From: an uncultured Paracoccaceae bacterium
GTDB taxonomy: Bacteria > Pseudomonadota > Alphaproteobacteria > Rhodobacterales > Rhodobacteraceae
Assembly: GCA_937872465.1 (NCBI GenBank)
Contig: CALMSR010000040.1
Location: forward strand, 1 to 64,000
Length of the DNA: 64,000 nt
Direction of reading: 5' to 3'
Position 1 is the stretch's first letter, and the number at the start of each line of letters is the position of its first letter. Positions 35,905 to 44,260 of the stretch are shown piece after piece. The notes under the pieces were generated by a model. That model worked only from the letters and a program-made list of their open reading frames with translations, did no database searches and was not told where the DNA came from. The position numbers were made by a program, and so were the translations under genes.

Positions 35905-36940
35905 CGCGGTGCATCCGCGCGAGCAGGAGCCAGAGGAAGAACGGGCCGCCGATCAGGCTGGTGGCGAGCCCCACCGGCGGCTCGGCGGGCGGTGCGATCA
36001 TCCGCACCCCGAGATCGGCGCCGAGCAGCAGCGCCGCCCCGACCAGCGCCGCCGCCGGGGCGAGCGTCCGGTGGGCCGGGCCGACGCAGAGCCGGGCGAT
36101 ATGCGGCGCGACGAGCCCGATGAAGCCGATGGGGCCGGCGACGGCGACGCCGGCGCCGACCGCCAGCGCCGACCAGAGACCGGCGGCGCGCTTCACCCGC
36201 TCGACCTCGAGGCCCGAGTGCCAGGCGGCGCGCTCGCCGAGCTGCAGGAGGTCGAGCGCCAGGGCGAGCCGCAGGAGCCCGGCGGCCGCGGCGGCGATGC
36301 AGAGCGAGGCCAGCGCCGCCGCCCGCCAGCTCGCGCCGCCGAGCCCGCCCATGGTCCAGAAGGTGATGTCGCGCAGCTGCTGGTCGTCGCTCATGTAGAT
36401 CATCAGCCCGACCGCGGCCCCGGCGATGGCGTTCACCGCCACGCCGGCGAGGATCAGCGTCGCGGCCTGGGTGGCGCCGCCGCGGCGGGCCAGTGCGAAG
36501 ACCAGGGCCGTCGCCGCCGCCGCGCCGAGGAAGGCCGCCGCCGGGGTCGTCCAGAACCGGAGCTCCGGCGCCGCGGCGGCGAGCATGGCGCCGCCGAAGA
36601 CGATCGCTGCCGCCGCCCCGAGCGCGCCGCCGGCGCTCACGCCGATCAGGCCGGGATCGGCGAGCGGGTTGCGCAGGATCCCCTGCAGGGCCGTCCCCGA
36701 GAGCGCGAGGCCGGCGCCGACCGCCGCGGCGAGCGCGACGCGCGGCGCGCGGATGGTGGTGACGATCGCCTCCGCGCGGGGGTCGGCCTCCCCGAGGAGC
36801 GCCGCGACCACCTCGCCGGGGCCGAGCGGGACCGGACCGAAGACCATCCCGGCGACGGCGAGGCCCAGCACCGCCAGCCCGAAGCCGATGAGGGCGAGCG
36901 CCGTCCCGGGGGGCGCGGCCCGGAGCAGAGGCGCGGGCAC
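35897..36940 (-). CDS. hmuU: Heme ABC importer, FecCD-family permease
   Basis: 347 residues, about nine or ten hydrophobic segments, with RVALAAAVGAGLALSGTALQGILRNPLADPGLIGVSAGGALG and GPIGFIGLVAPHIARLCVGPAHR typical of the family. It is the inner-membrane channel for heme. The start is GTG at 36940, two bases after the hmuT stop. It works with the HmuV ATPase, with which its gene overlaps. Confidence 0.9.
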   Translation of the reverse strand: MPAPLLRAAPPGTALALIGFGLAVLGLAVAGMVFGPVPLGPGEVVAALLGEADPRAEAIVTTIRAPRVALAAAVGAGLALSGTALQGILRNPLADPGLIGVSAGGALGAAAAIVFGGAMLAAAAPELRFWTTPAAAFLGAAAATALVFALARRGGATQAATLILAGVAVNAIAGAAVGLMIYMSDDQQLRDITFWTMGGLGGASWRAAALASLCIAAAAAGLLRLALALDLLQLGERAAWHSGLEVERVKRAAGLWSALAVGAGVAVAGPIGFIGLVAPHIARLCVGPAHRTLAPAAALVGAALLLGADLGVRMIAPPAEPPVGLATSLIGGPFFLWLLLARMHRDA

Positions 36941-36942
36941 GC

Positions 36943-37812
36943 TCAGATCTTCAACTGCGCCGCCGTGTCGGGATGCAGGGCGCGCGCCAGCTCCGTCACC
37001 GCCGCCGGCGTGCGCGGGCCGAAGCCGAGCAGCTTCAGCCCGTCCATCACCAGGATGCGCCCCGCGCGCGCCGCCGGGGTCTCGGCGAGGCCGACGGCGG
37101 CGACCGCCGCCGCGCCGCCGCCCGCCGCGGCGGCCGCGTGGTCGGGCAGGAGCACCGCCTCCGGCGCGAAGCCGATCGCCGCCTCGATCGACAGCGGCCT
37201 GTAGCCCTCGAAGCCGGTGGCGGCGTTGCGGCCGTGGGCGAGCTCGATCATCGCATCGGCGGCGGTGCCGCTCCCCGCCGCGATCGGCGTGCCGTTCGCC
37301 ACCGAGATCAGGAAGAGCACCGAGGGCCGGTCGGGCAGGCCGGCGAGCGCCAACTCGACCGAGGCCATCTCGGCCTCGACCCGCGCCGCGAGCGCCGCGG
37401 CTTCGGCCTGAAGCCCCAGCGCCGCGCCCACGAAGGCGATCTTTTCCGGCACCACCGCGAAGCCGTCGCCTTCCGGTCCGACCGCGATCTCCAGCCCGGC
37501 GGCGCGCATCTGGTCCATCGCCGTCGCCGGCCCGGCGACGGGGCTCGCGAGCACGAGGTCGGGCGCCAGCGACATCACGCCCTCGGCCGAAATCCGTCGC
37601 AGGTATCCCACCTTCGGCAGCGCCTCGGCCTCCGGCGGCCAGAGCGCGGTATCGTCGGCGGCGATCACCCGCGCGCCGGCCCCGAGCGCGAAGACGATCT
37701 CGGCGAGGTCGCCGCCGAGCACCAGCACCCGCCCGGCCGTCGCGGCCCGGGCGAAGGCGGCGAGCCCGAGTGCGCCCCCGGCGGCGGCGAGCAGGCTCCG
37801 CCGCGTCAGCAT
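36943..37812 (-). CDS. hmuT: Periplasmic heme-binding protein
   Basis: 289 residues. A twin-arginine-like N-terminus (MLTRRSLLAAAGGALGLAAFARAATA) gives export. The helical-backbone binding fold shows LVLGGDLAEIVFALGAGARVIAADD, KVGYLRRISAEGVMSLAPDLVLAS and a C-terminal AAVTELARALHPDTAAQLKI. YLRR is the conserved segment in the heme-binding cleft of HmuT proteins, whose Tyr coordinates heme iron. It hands heme to HmuU/HmuV. The gene overlaps the end of hmuS by seven bases. Confidence 0.9.
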   Translation of the reverse strand: MLTRRSLLAAAGGALGLAAFARAATAGRVLVLGGDLAEIVFALGAGARVIAADDTALWPPEAEALPKVGYLRRISAEGVMSLAPDLVLASPVAGPATAMDQMRAAGLEIAVGPEGDGFAVVPEKIAFVGAALGLQAEAAALAARVEAEMASVELALAGLPDRPSVLFLISVANGTPIAAGSGTAADAMIELAHGRNAATGFEGYRPLSIEAAIGFAPEAVLLPDHAAAAAGGGAAAVAAVGLAETPAARAGRILVMDGLKLLGFGPRTPAAVTELARALHPDTAAQLKI

Positions 37813-38882
37813 GGCGCGTCGGCGCCGAGACCGGTGACCAGCGCCCGCCAGTCGGCGCGCTCGCGCTCGCCGGCCCTGCGCAGGCCGAAGACCTGCACGA
37901 TCACCTCGCCGCCCTCGTCGTAGAGCTCGAGCGAATGGATGTCGCCGTTGACGGAGGGCTTGCGGACCACGAAGGCTTCGGCGATCCGGTCCTCGCGCAG
38001 GTGCAGGTTGAAGCGCGGATCGAGCACGTTCAGCCAGGGCCCCATCGTCTCGATGCGTTCGACCGTGCCGGACCGGATCTGCACGCAGCCGGGATTGCCC
38101 ACGAAGACCATGACCGGCAAGGCCCCGGCCGCCGCCCGGCTCAGCGCCTCCCGCATCGCCGCCCGCGGCGCGGGCCGCGCCCGCTCGGGCCCCGCGAGCC
38201 GCATCGCCTGGGCCCGCCCGACGTCGAAGCGCCGCAGGAGCCCGAAGAATTCGTGGGTATGGCCGAGCCCGTCCCAGGCCGCGCGCAGCCCGGCCGCGTC
38301 GATGGCCGCGTCGGGCCGGGCCGCGGCCGGCGTCGGCGGCGCCTCGAAGCGGGCGGGCGCCGCGCCGGCATCGCTCGCCGCATCGGCGGCGCTTCGGAAG
38401 GCGGCGGCGTCGGTGGCGGCCGTGGCATAGACCTTGAGCATGGCGAGGCCGGCGCCGTCGAAGAACTGCAGGCTGCGCCGCGGGCCGGCGGGCGTCTCCT
38501 CCTCGAGGAGATAGGCATGGGCCCAGCGACCGGTGAAGAGCCGCAGGTCGATCTCGCCGACCACCTGGCCCATCGCGCCCTGGAATTCCGGCGCATCGAA
38601 GCGGCCATGGGTCTCGATCACGCAGGATTCGTTGCGGGTGAGCGCCATCACCTCGCCGGCCGCGGGCAGGCCCGCGAGCAGCGCGCCATAGCCTTCCCGC
38701 GCGTCGGGCCGGGCGAGCCGCAGGGCGGCGCCGGTGGCGCGCCGCGCCTCGACCAGCGCCGCCTCCGGCACCCCGAGCGCCGCCGCGGCGTCGCGCATCC
38801 GCAGCCGGCCGCGCTCGTTCCGCAGCGCCGCCTCGCGGGCGAGCAATTCCTCGGGGCGGTCGATCACCATCGCCTCCGCCAT
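37806..38882 (-). CDS. hmuS: Hemin-degrading / heme-trafficking factor HmuS
   Basis: 358 residues in two HmuS/ChuS-like halves, joined by an Ala-rich linker near residue 190. N-terminal half: VMALTRNESCVIETHGRF and GEIDLRLFTGRWAHAYLLEEE. C-terminal half: VFVGNPGCVQIRSGTVERIETMGPWLNVLDPRFNLHLREDRIAEAFVVRKPS. The protein handles heme in the cytoplasm and, in some relatives, breaks it down to release iron. It lies between the receptor/monooxygenase genes and hmuT. Confidence 0.92.
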   Translation of the reverse strand: MAEAMVIDRPEELLAREAALRNERGRLRMRDAAAALGVPEAALVEARRATGAALRLARPDAREGYGALLAGLPAAGEVMALTRNESCVIETHGRFDAPEFQGAMGQVVGEIDLRLFTGRWAHAYLLEEETPAGPRRSLQFFDGAGLAMLKVYATAATDAAAFRSAADAASDAGAAPARFEAPPTPAAARPDAAIDAAGLRAAWDGLGHTHEFFGLLRRFDVGRAQAMRLAGPERARPAPRAAMREALSRAAAGALPVMVFVGNPGCVQIRSGTVERIETMGPWLNVLDPRFNLHLREDRIAEAFVVRKPSVNGDIHSLELYDEGGEVIVQVFGLRRAGERERADWRALVTGLGADAPC

Positions 38883-38886
38883 CGCC

Positions 38887-39195
38887 TCACACCCCCTCGA
38901 TGCTCGAGAAGCCTTCGAACTCGGGATGGCCGAGATAGAGCGGCTTGTTCAGTCCCGCGTCCCGATGGGCCTCGCGGAACTGCGGCGACGTGGTCCAGGC
39001 GCGGAACGACGCCTCGTCCTCCCAGATCGTATGCGAGGCGTAGAGCGTGTGGCTGTCGAAGGACGGCCCGCGCAGCAGGTTGAATTCGACGAAGCCTTCC
39101 ATCTCGTCGAGCCGGGATCTGCGGTTCCGCCACAGCTCCTCGAAGGCGGTCTCGGAGCCGGGCGTCACCCGGAAGCGGTTCATCGCCACATACAC
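38887..39195 (-). CDS. IsdG/HmuQ-like antibiotic-biosynthesis-monooxygenase-fold protein
   Basis: 102 residues of the ABM ferredoxin-like fold: YVAMNRFRVTPGSETAFEELWRNRRSRLDEMEGFVEFNLLRG, then HTLYASHTIWEDEASFRAWTTSPQFREAHRDAG. In the IsdG family Asn, Trp and His form the heme-degrading site; here Asn (MNRF), Trp (AWTTS) and His (REAHRDAG) are all present. It most likely opens the porphyrin of imported heme to free iron. The GTG start at 39195 has GAGGAG six bases upstream. The stop is four bases from hmuS, so the genes are cotranscribed. Confidence 0.88.
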   Translation of the reverse strand: MYVAMNRFRVTPGSETAFEELWRNRRSRLDEMEGFVEFNLLRGPSFDSHTLYASHTIWEDEASFRAWTTSPQFREAHRDAGLNKPLYLGHPEFEGFSSIEGV

Positions 39196-39220
39196 GGCGG
39201 TCTCCTCGCGTTGGCTGGGA

Positions 39221-41266
39221 TCAGAACAGGACGGTGGCGGTGAGCTTGAAGGTGCGGCCGGGCTGGTTCAGGCCGTTCGGGTAGATCATGTATTCCTCGT
39301 CGAAGAGATTGTCGATCCCGGCGCGCAGGACCGCGCCTTGAAACCGCGGCGCCTGGGGCGCCCAGGAGCCGAAGACGTCGACGGTGGTCCAGGCCTCGCC
39401 CGGCTCGGCGCCTTCGGGCACGTCGTCCTGCCTGGCGGCGAAGGTCGCTTCGACGCCGAGCTCCCAGGGGTCGGACGGTCGATAGCCGAGCGTCGCCGAC
39501 AGCCGGTCCTGCGGGATCGAGCCGAGGGCGGAGCCGTCCTCGGCTTCGCCGCGCGGAACGGTCAGGGCGAGCCCGCCGAACCAGAGGCCGGCGTCGTAGG
39601 TGACCGCGCCCTCGAAGCCCCAGAGCGTCGCGTCGACGTTCTCGGTCGTCGTCGTTCCGCCGAGGAGCACGCCGCCCGGCACCGGGGTCGCGGTCGAGAA
39701 GTCGATGAAGGTCACCGTCTGGTCGATGAAATCCTCGACGTCGGCATAATAGCCATTGGCGCTGGCCGTGAGCTGGTCGCCCTCGCGGAAGACGCCGCCG
39801 CCGGCGTAGCGCGCGCCGATCTCGTACTGGGTCGACTTCTCCGGCTCGAGCTCCGGGTTGGGCACGAATTCGTTGATGCCGGTGAAGGTCGCGCCGGGCC
39901 CGAGCGGAAAGCCGCCCACGGCGAAATGCACACCGTCGTTGTAGAGCTCGGTCAGGCCCGGTGCCCGGAAGGCTCGCGCCAGGTTGCCGTAGACCTGCCA
40001 GTTCTCGGTCGGCCGGTAGCTGACGCCGAGCCGCGGCGACCAGAAGCCCTCGTTCACGTCGGCGAGCCCGTCCGCGTCCGGATCGCGGCCGTAATCGTCG
40101 TAGCGCAGCCCCGGCACGATCTCGAGCCGCTCGGTGACCTGGATCGTCGCCTCGGCGAAGACGCCGATGGTGTCGGCCTCCGCGTCGGGGAACTGCGGCT
40201 TGGCCTCGCCGTTGCGAATGCCGGACTGGGTGTCGCGGAAAGCCTCCAGCCCGTAGACGACCGTCATCGGCACCCCGGCCGCGAAGCTGGAGCGGTTGAC
40301 GATCTCGAAGCCGGTGGTGTCGTAGTCGGTGACGTCCGCGCGGCCGTCGCTCAGCCGGTCCTCGGTGATCTCGAGGCCGTTGTAATAGCCGAGCACGGAC
40401 AGGTCGACGAGATCCGAGCCTTCGGGGGCATAGGTCCAGGCGAGCCGGGCGGTCGAGACATCGGCGTCGCGGTCGACGTCGGTGGTCGGGTTGCTCAGGT
40501 CGTTGCCGTTGACCGGCACCGTGCCCTGGTCCCGGTAGAGCGAGCCGGAGAGCTCGAAGCGGCTCGCGGCATTCGGCTCGTAGCCGAGCTTGACGAGGCC
40601 GTTCACGATGTCGAGCGCCGAGGCCTCGATCGCGTCCCCCGCCCCGTCCACGAGGTTGTCGCCCATGGGCTGCCAGCCGATGTAGCCGAGGGCGTCGACA
40701 TCGCCGCTGCGACCGGCGAGGCTGGCGCTGGCCTGGCCGATCTCGCCGTTCGAGGAATAGCCGCCGAGCAGCCGGCCGCCGAAATCGTCGCCCGGCGCGA
40801 GGATGTCGTCCACGTCGCGGGTCTCGAGCGCGATGACGCCGCCGAGCGCGCCCGAGCCGTAGAGGGTCGAGCCGCCGCCGCGGATGATCTCGACGCGCTC
40901 GACGAGGTCGGGGTCGATGAAGAAGCGCCCGCGGTGGGCCTGGTCGAAGTTGAAGCGCCCGCCGTCCAGCCTGAGCACGATCTGGTCGTTCTGGAAGCCG
41001 CGGATGTTGGGCTCCTGCGCCATCGAGCGCGGTCCGCCCTCGATCGTCAGGCCCGGCGCGTCGCCGATCAGTTCCTGGAAGTCGGTGGCCTGCTTCACCG
41101 CCAGGGCCTCGCCCTCGATCACGGAAGCCGCGACCGGGGTGTCGAGCAGCGGCCGCGCGTCGCGGGCCGCGGATACCACCAGGATCGGATCGAGCACGAA
41201 GCTCTCCTGCGCCGCTGCGGACGACGCCAGCAGAGTCGCGGCGGCGGCCGCCATTGCGTATCTCAC
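39221..41266 (-). CDS. hmuR: TonB-dependent heme/hemoglobin outer-membrane receptor
   Basis: 681 residues. Signal peptide (VRYAMAAAAATLLASSAAAQ), a TonB-box-like ILVVSAAR, a plug domain (ASVIEGEALAVKQATDFQELIGDAPG ... VERVEIIRGGGSTLYGSGALGGVIALETRDVDD) and a 22-strand barrel. The barrel includes NLARAFRAPGLTELYNDGVHF, the FRAP..NPEL segment (VPNPELEPEKS) and the C-terminal TFKLTATVLF. FRAP/NPEL motifs identify heme receptors. The start is GTG at 41266 with a G-rich ribosome site. It is the first gene of the minus-strand heme operon, behind an operator-like dyad at 41356-41374. Confidence 0.92.
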   Translation of the reverse strand: MRYAMAAAAATLLASSAAAQESFVLDPILVVSAARDARPLLDTPVAASVIEGEALAVKQATDFQELIGDAPGLTIEGGPRSMAQEPNIRGFQNDQIVLRLDGGRFNFDQAHRGRFFIDPDLVERVEIIRGGGSTLYGSGALGGVIALETRDVDDILAPGDDFGGRLLGGYSSNGEIGQASASLAGRSGDVDALGYIGWQPMGDNLVDGAGDAIEASALDIVNGLVKLGYEPNAASRFELSGSLYRDQGTVPVNGNDLSNPTTDVDRDADVSTARLAWTYAPEGSDLVDLSVLGYYNGLEITEDRLSDGRADVTDYDTTGFEIVNRSSFAAGVPMTVVYGLEAFRDTQSGIRNGEAKPQFPDAEADTIGVFAEATIQVTERLEIVPGLRYDDYGRDPDADGLADVNEGFWSPRLGVSYRPTENWQVYGNLARAFRAPGLTELYNDGVHFAVGGFPLGPGATFTGINEFVPNPELEPEKSTQYEIGARYAGGGVFREGDQLTASANGYYADVEDFIDQTVTFIDFSTATPVPGGVLLGGTTTTENVDATLWGFEGAVTYDAGLWFGGLALTVPRGEAEDGSALGSIPQDRLSATLGYRPSDPWELGVEATFAARQDDVPEGAEPGEAWTTVDVFGSWAPQAPRFQGAVLRAGIDNLFDEEYMIYPNGLNQPGRTFKLTATVLF

Positions 41267-41340
41267 GTTCAGTCCCCCACCCAGGCTTCCCTCGGACGGC
41301 GGCGGGACCTCGCGGATGGCTGGGACGCTTGCCGTTGGCG

Positions 41341-41374
41341 ATGCTGCTAGCCATTCTTGACTAATTATGTCAAG
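41341..41374 (-). promoter_or_regulatory. Promoter and AT-rich operator of the heme operon
   Basis: CTTGAC-TAATTAT-GTCAAG (41356-41374) is a perfect 6-7-6 inverted repeat in an otherwise GC-rich stretch. On the minus strand its left half supplies the -35 TTGACA (41373-41368), and a -10-like TAGCAG lies 18 bases on. A regulator bound here would block RNA polymerase. Iron-dependent repression is the natural expectation, but I cannot say which regulator. No gene is present in the rest of 41267-41631. Confidence 0.6.
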
Positions 41375-41631
41375 TTTCTTCTTCGAGCCTTGGCGGGCCT
41401 TGCCTTCGATGGCGATGGCGGCGCTGCGGCTGGTGGCACCGGCGGTTGGGATGCGGGCGACCATCCGGGGCGAAGGACCACCCAGGGCCATCACGATCCC
41501 GTGGGGTGCGCTTCTTCGCAGCCCCATTGCGGCGTAGACTGTCGAGCGAGGGCGATGGTCCGACGCCATTCCGGACCCTGCGGGCGCGGCCGAAAGGCGG
41601 CTGGCCCGGGGGCATGGCAGGAGGGATCGCG

Positions 41632-42129
41632 ATGATTCAGAAACACCCGTGCCGCCGCACCGTTCTCGCGGCCCAGGCCGCTCTCGGGCTCGTGCTCGTC
41701 ACCGGCGTCTCGGGCGTCCTCGTTCCCGCCCGCGCGCGGGGCCTCGCGCCCACGCCGTCGATGCGCGGCGGCTCCAACAACTACCTCCCCGGCGCGCCCA
41801 TCGTCGAGCGGATCGGCGGCGGCGGCTTCTGGATGACGGGCACCGTGCGCCGCGCCGGGGACGGCGCACCGCTGCGGGGCGTGCGCATCCAGATCTGGGC
41901 GCATACCACCGAGGGTCACGAGCGCGACCCCCAGAGCCACGGCGCGACCCTGACCGATGCCAATGGGGCATTCCGGCTGGAGATGCCGCAGATCGTGCCC
42001 GCCTTCGGTCAGCCGCATGGCCATCTCGCCTATGACAGCGGCGAGTTCGAGACGGTCTTCCTGCGCCCGGTGATGCGGAGTGCGCGGGAAACCACCCTCA
42101 GCGCCGACTTCGTGCTGCAGCCGGTCTGA
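41632..42129 (+). CDS. Exported intradiol-dioxygenase-fold-like protein, probably non-catalytic
   Basis: 165 residues. A Tat-like signal (CRRTVLAAQAALGLVLVTGVSGVLVPARA) precedes a small beta-sandwich. GTVRRAGDGAPLRGVRIQIWAHTTEGHE, then GATLTDANGAFRLEMPQIVPAFGQPHGHLAY resembles the core of intradiol ring-cleavage dioxygenases (VWHADxxG...T.xxG.fxf). The iron-binding Tyr pair is absent, and only the final HGHL histidines remain, so ring cleavage is unlikely. GGAGGG lies about ten bases before the ATG. The next gene, a b-type cytochrome-like membrane protein, begins five bases after its stop. The pair may form an extracytoplasmic redox unit for metal or heme (inference). Confidence 0.75.
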   Translation: MIQKHPCRRTVLAAQAALGLVLVTGVSGVLVPARARGLAPTPSMRGGSNNYLPGAPIVERIGGGGFWMTGTVRRAGDGAPLRGVRIQIWAHTTEGHERDPQSHGATLTDANGAFRLEMPQIVPAFGQPHGHLAYDSGEFETVFLRPVMRSARETTLSADFVLQPV

Positions 42130-42134
42130 CCGGA

Positions 42135-42746
42135 ATGGGCCCGGCCCGTGCAGCCCTCGCCTGGGCCGCCCTGGGCATGGCGATGCTTCTGCCTATCGGG
42201 GTCGCCGCGACGAGCCCGCTGCTGGCCTGGCGAGGCCCTGTCTACATCCTGGCCGGCCTCGCCGGGGTCGTCGCGATGGCGCTGCTCCTCCTGCAGCCGC
42301 TGCTGGCGGCGGGGTATCTGCCGGGGCTGCGCCTGCCGCGTGGCCGGCGCCTGCACCGCTGGACCGGGGCGGCGCTGGTTGGGGCGATCCTCGTGCATGT
42401 GGGAGGGCTCTGGGCGACCAGCCCGCCGGACGTGATCGACGCGCTCACCTTCACCTCGCCGACGCCCTTCTCCGCCTGGGGCGTGATCGCGATGTGGGCC
42501 CTTTTCGCCGCCGCGCTCCTGGCCGGGCTGCGCCGGCGTCTGCGCCTGCGGCCCCGCCTCTGGCGCTTTGCCCACACGGCCTTCGCGGCGGTGGTCGTCG
42601 CCTGCAGCGTCGTGCACGCCATGCTGGTCGAGGGCACGATGGGGACGGTCTCGAAGGCGGCGCTCTGCGGCCTCGCCCTTGCCGCGACGGCGAAGGCCCT
42701 GCGCGACCTGCGCAGCTGGGCATTCCTGACAAGCCGGATCGTCTGA
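42135..42746 (+). CDS. Ferric-reductase-like transmembrane protein
   Basis: 203 residues, six hydrophobic segments. Histidines suited to heme b ligation occur in RRLHRWTGAALVGAILVHVGGLW and RLWRFAHTAFAAVVVACSVVHAML, two per helix, roughly 14-16 apart, the pattern of ferric-reductase / YedZ-type cytochrome b domains. No FAD or NAD domain is attached, so it would pass electrons across the membrane to a partner, perhaps the exported product of the gene five bases upstream. Its place between heme and Mn/Fe uptake operons suggests a role in iron handling. The function is not proven. Confidence 0.78.
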   Translation: MGPARAALAWAALGMAMLLPIGVAATSPLLAWRGPVYILAGLAGVVAMALLLLQPLLAAGYLPGLRLPRGRRLHRWTGAALVGAILVHVGGLWATSPPDVIDALTFTSPTPFSAWGVIAMWALFAAALLAGLRRRLRLRPRLWRFAHTAFAAVVVACSVVHAMLVEGTMGTVSKAALCGLALAATAKALRDLRSWAFLTSRIV

Positions 42747-42849
42747 ATCGCCGCGGGCCCGCCGCGATGGACCCGATTTCCGCGCCGGGTCGAACCTGCT
42801 TGCGATCGCAGCATCCACGGGGCATCGGTCGGTACGGATTCGCCTCGGT

Positions 42850-43178
42850 CGGGGGCGCGCTCATGTCGACGCCGCATGATTTCGTCGCTCGCGATCTCGG
42901 CCACCTCCCCCTGTCGATGTCGACCGGGCGCTCCTGCGCCGGGGCGGGTGGGGCCTCGTACCGCGCCTGCGGCCCTTCGAGGCGGATCCTGCGGACCAGT
43001 CCGACCTCCGCGAGAGCCGGCAGCGTCCGGATGGTCCCCGGCCCCCGTCAGGCGCGACAGCAGCATGTGCTGCGCGGCTGCACGCAAGCCCGCGTCGCGC
43101 AGCGCCTGAGCAAACGCCGTCGCCTGCGCCGGCATCCATTCTCCGCTTCGATCTGTGAGACCGTCTCCAGCGCTATCC
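42850..43178 (-). pseudogene. mur: Fur-family regulator remnant (probably mur)
   Basis: The minus-strand frame reads FAQALRDAGLRAAAQHMLLSRLTGAGDHPDA, the Fur-family N-terminal helices. At about 43026 it jumps frame and skips the winged-helix part (the ...SLATVYR... recognition helix is missing), resuming as TLPALAEVGLVRRIRLEGPQARYEAP. After another +1 shift in a G-run near 42911 it continues GEVAEIASDEIMRR, which matches the IDxxxGxVxEFxDEEIExL dimerisation strand. The metal-binding HxHxxC region is also lost. The gene faces the Mn/Fe importer operon divergently, the usual place of the manganese regulator Mur in related bacteria. One deletion and at least two frameshifts make it non-functional. 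Confidence 0.7.
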
Positions 43179-43182
43179 ATAT

Positions 43183-43233
43183 TGCGAAAGCGTCGCATTT
43201 GCAGTTGACTTGTGCGACTGCATCGCATTTACG
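43183..43233 (+). promoter_or_regulatory. sitA promoter with two TGCGA-N5-TCGCA dyads
   Basis: TTGACT (43205-43210), a 17-base spacer and TTTACG (43228-43233) form the promoter, giving a start near 43240. Two dyads of the same design, TGCGA-AAGCG-TCGCA (43183-43197) and TGCGA-CTGCA-TCGCA (43213-43227), lie exactly 30 bases apart; each is followed by TTT. The second fills the promoter spacer. They are the likely binding sites of the metal regulator whose gene is now broken. Confidence 0.6.
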
Positions 43234-43272
43234 ATCATGCCATCGAAAGCGACGGAAAAGGGGATCCAAGGG

Positions 43273-44178
43273 ATGCATGGAGCCATGACGCGCCTTCTCG
43301 GCGCGGTGACGCTCTCGGCGCTGCTGGCGGGGGCAGCCACGGCCGACGAGGAAAGGATGAAGGTGGTGACGACCTTCACCGTGCTCGCGGACATCGCGGG
43401 CAACGTCGCGGGCGACAAGGCCGAGGTGGTGTCGATCACGAAGCCCGGCGCCGAGATCCACGGATACGAGCCGACCCCGCAGGACATCGTGCGGGCGCAG
43501 GGCGCCGACCTGATCCTGTGGAACGGCCTGAACCTCGAACGCTGGTTCGAGAGGTTCCTGACGAACCTCCGCGACGTTCCCTCCGTCACGGTTTCCGAGG
43601 GGATCGCGCCGATCCCGATCAGCGGCGGCGAGTACGACGGCAAGCCGAACCCCCACGCCTGGATGGGGCTCACCTCGGCGGAGGTCTATATCGACAACAT
43701 CGCCGAGGCCTTCTCCGAACACGACCCGGCGCATGCCGACGACTACCGGCGGAATGCCGAGGCCTACAAGCGGGCGCTCCTCGAGACGATCGAGCCTCTC
43801 AAGACGAAGATCGCGCAGATCCCCGCAGACCGCCGTTGGCTGGTCAGCTGCGAAGGTGCGTTCAGCTACCTCGCGCGCGACCTCGACATGCAGGAGCTCT
43901 TCCTCTGGCCGATCAATGCCGACCAGATGGGGACGCCGCAGCAGGTGCGCGCCGTCATCGACGGCGTCAGGGAGCACCAGATCCCGGCGGTGTTCTGTGA
44001 GAGCACGGTCAACACCGCCCCGGCGCAGCAGGTCGCCCGCGAGACCGGGGCGCATTACGGCGGCGTCCTCTACGTGGACAGCCTTTCGGAGCCCGACGGA
44101 CCGGTGCCGACCTATCTCGACCTCCTGAAGGTGACGTCCGGGACCCTCGCCAACGGGCTGACAGCGGGAATCAACTGA
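43273..44178 (+). CDS. sitA: Mn/Fe ABC importer, periplasmic binding protein
   Basis: 301 residues. Signal peptide ([20 protein letters not shown] region), then a cluster A-I metal-binding fold. Four ligand sites are visible: His in [10 protein letters not shown], His in [10 protein letters not shown], Glu in [12 protein letters not shown], and the acidic VFCESTVN. The His/His/Glu/Asp pattern is that of Mn(II)/Fe(II) proteins rather than Zn-specific ones, which carry a His-rich loop. I start at ATG 43273 because earlier in-frame ATGs lie before the predicted transcription start; MTRLL at 43285 is also possible. First gene of sitABCD. Confidence 0.92.
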   Translation: MHGAMTRLLGAVTLSALLAGAATADEERMKVVTTFTVLADIAGNVAGDKAEVVSITKPGAEIHGYEPTPQDIVRAQGADLILWNGLNLERWFERFLTNLRDVPSVTVSEGIAPIPISGGEYDGKPNPHAWMGLTSAEVYIDNIAEAFSEHDPAHADDYRRNAEAYKRALLETIEPLKTKIAQIPADRRWLVSCEGAFSYLARDLDMQELFLWPINADQMGTPQQVRAVIDGVREHQIPAVFCESTVNTAPAQQVARETGAHYGGVLYVDSLSEPDGPVPTYLDLLKVTSGTLANGLTAGIN

Positions 44179-44199
44179 GCGGGTCGGTCAGCTTCTCCG

Positions 44200-44228
44200 C
44201 CTTCGCTGCGCAGCCTGCGCAGCGAAGG
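44200..44228 (+). terminator. Strong hairpin between sitA and sitB
   Basis: CCTTCGCTGCGCA-GCC-TGCGCAGCGAAGG forms a perfect 13-pair stem with a three-base loop, 21 bases after the sitA stop. No U-run follows. Such intergenic hairpins often protect the upstream message or attenuate transcription, so that the binding protein is made in excess over the membrane parts. Confidence 0.6.
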
Positions 44229-44260
44229 TCGGCCATGGAACGGCAGGCAAGGACGGCAGC

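Noticed and set aside
36973..39083. Several long plus-strand frames over the heme operon.
   Set aside because: They are antisense to hmuT, hmuS and the monooxygenase gene, Arg/Pro-rich and without domains.
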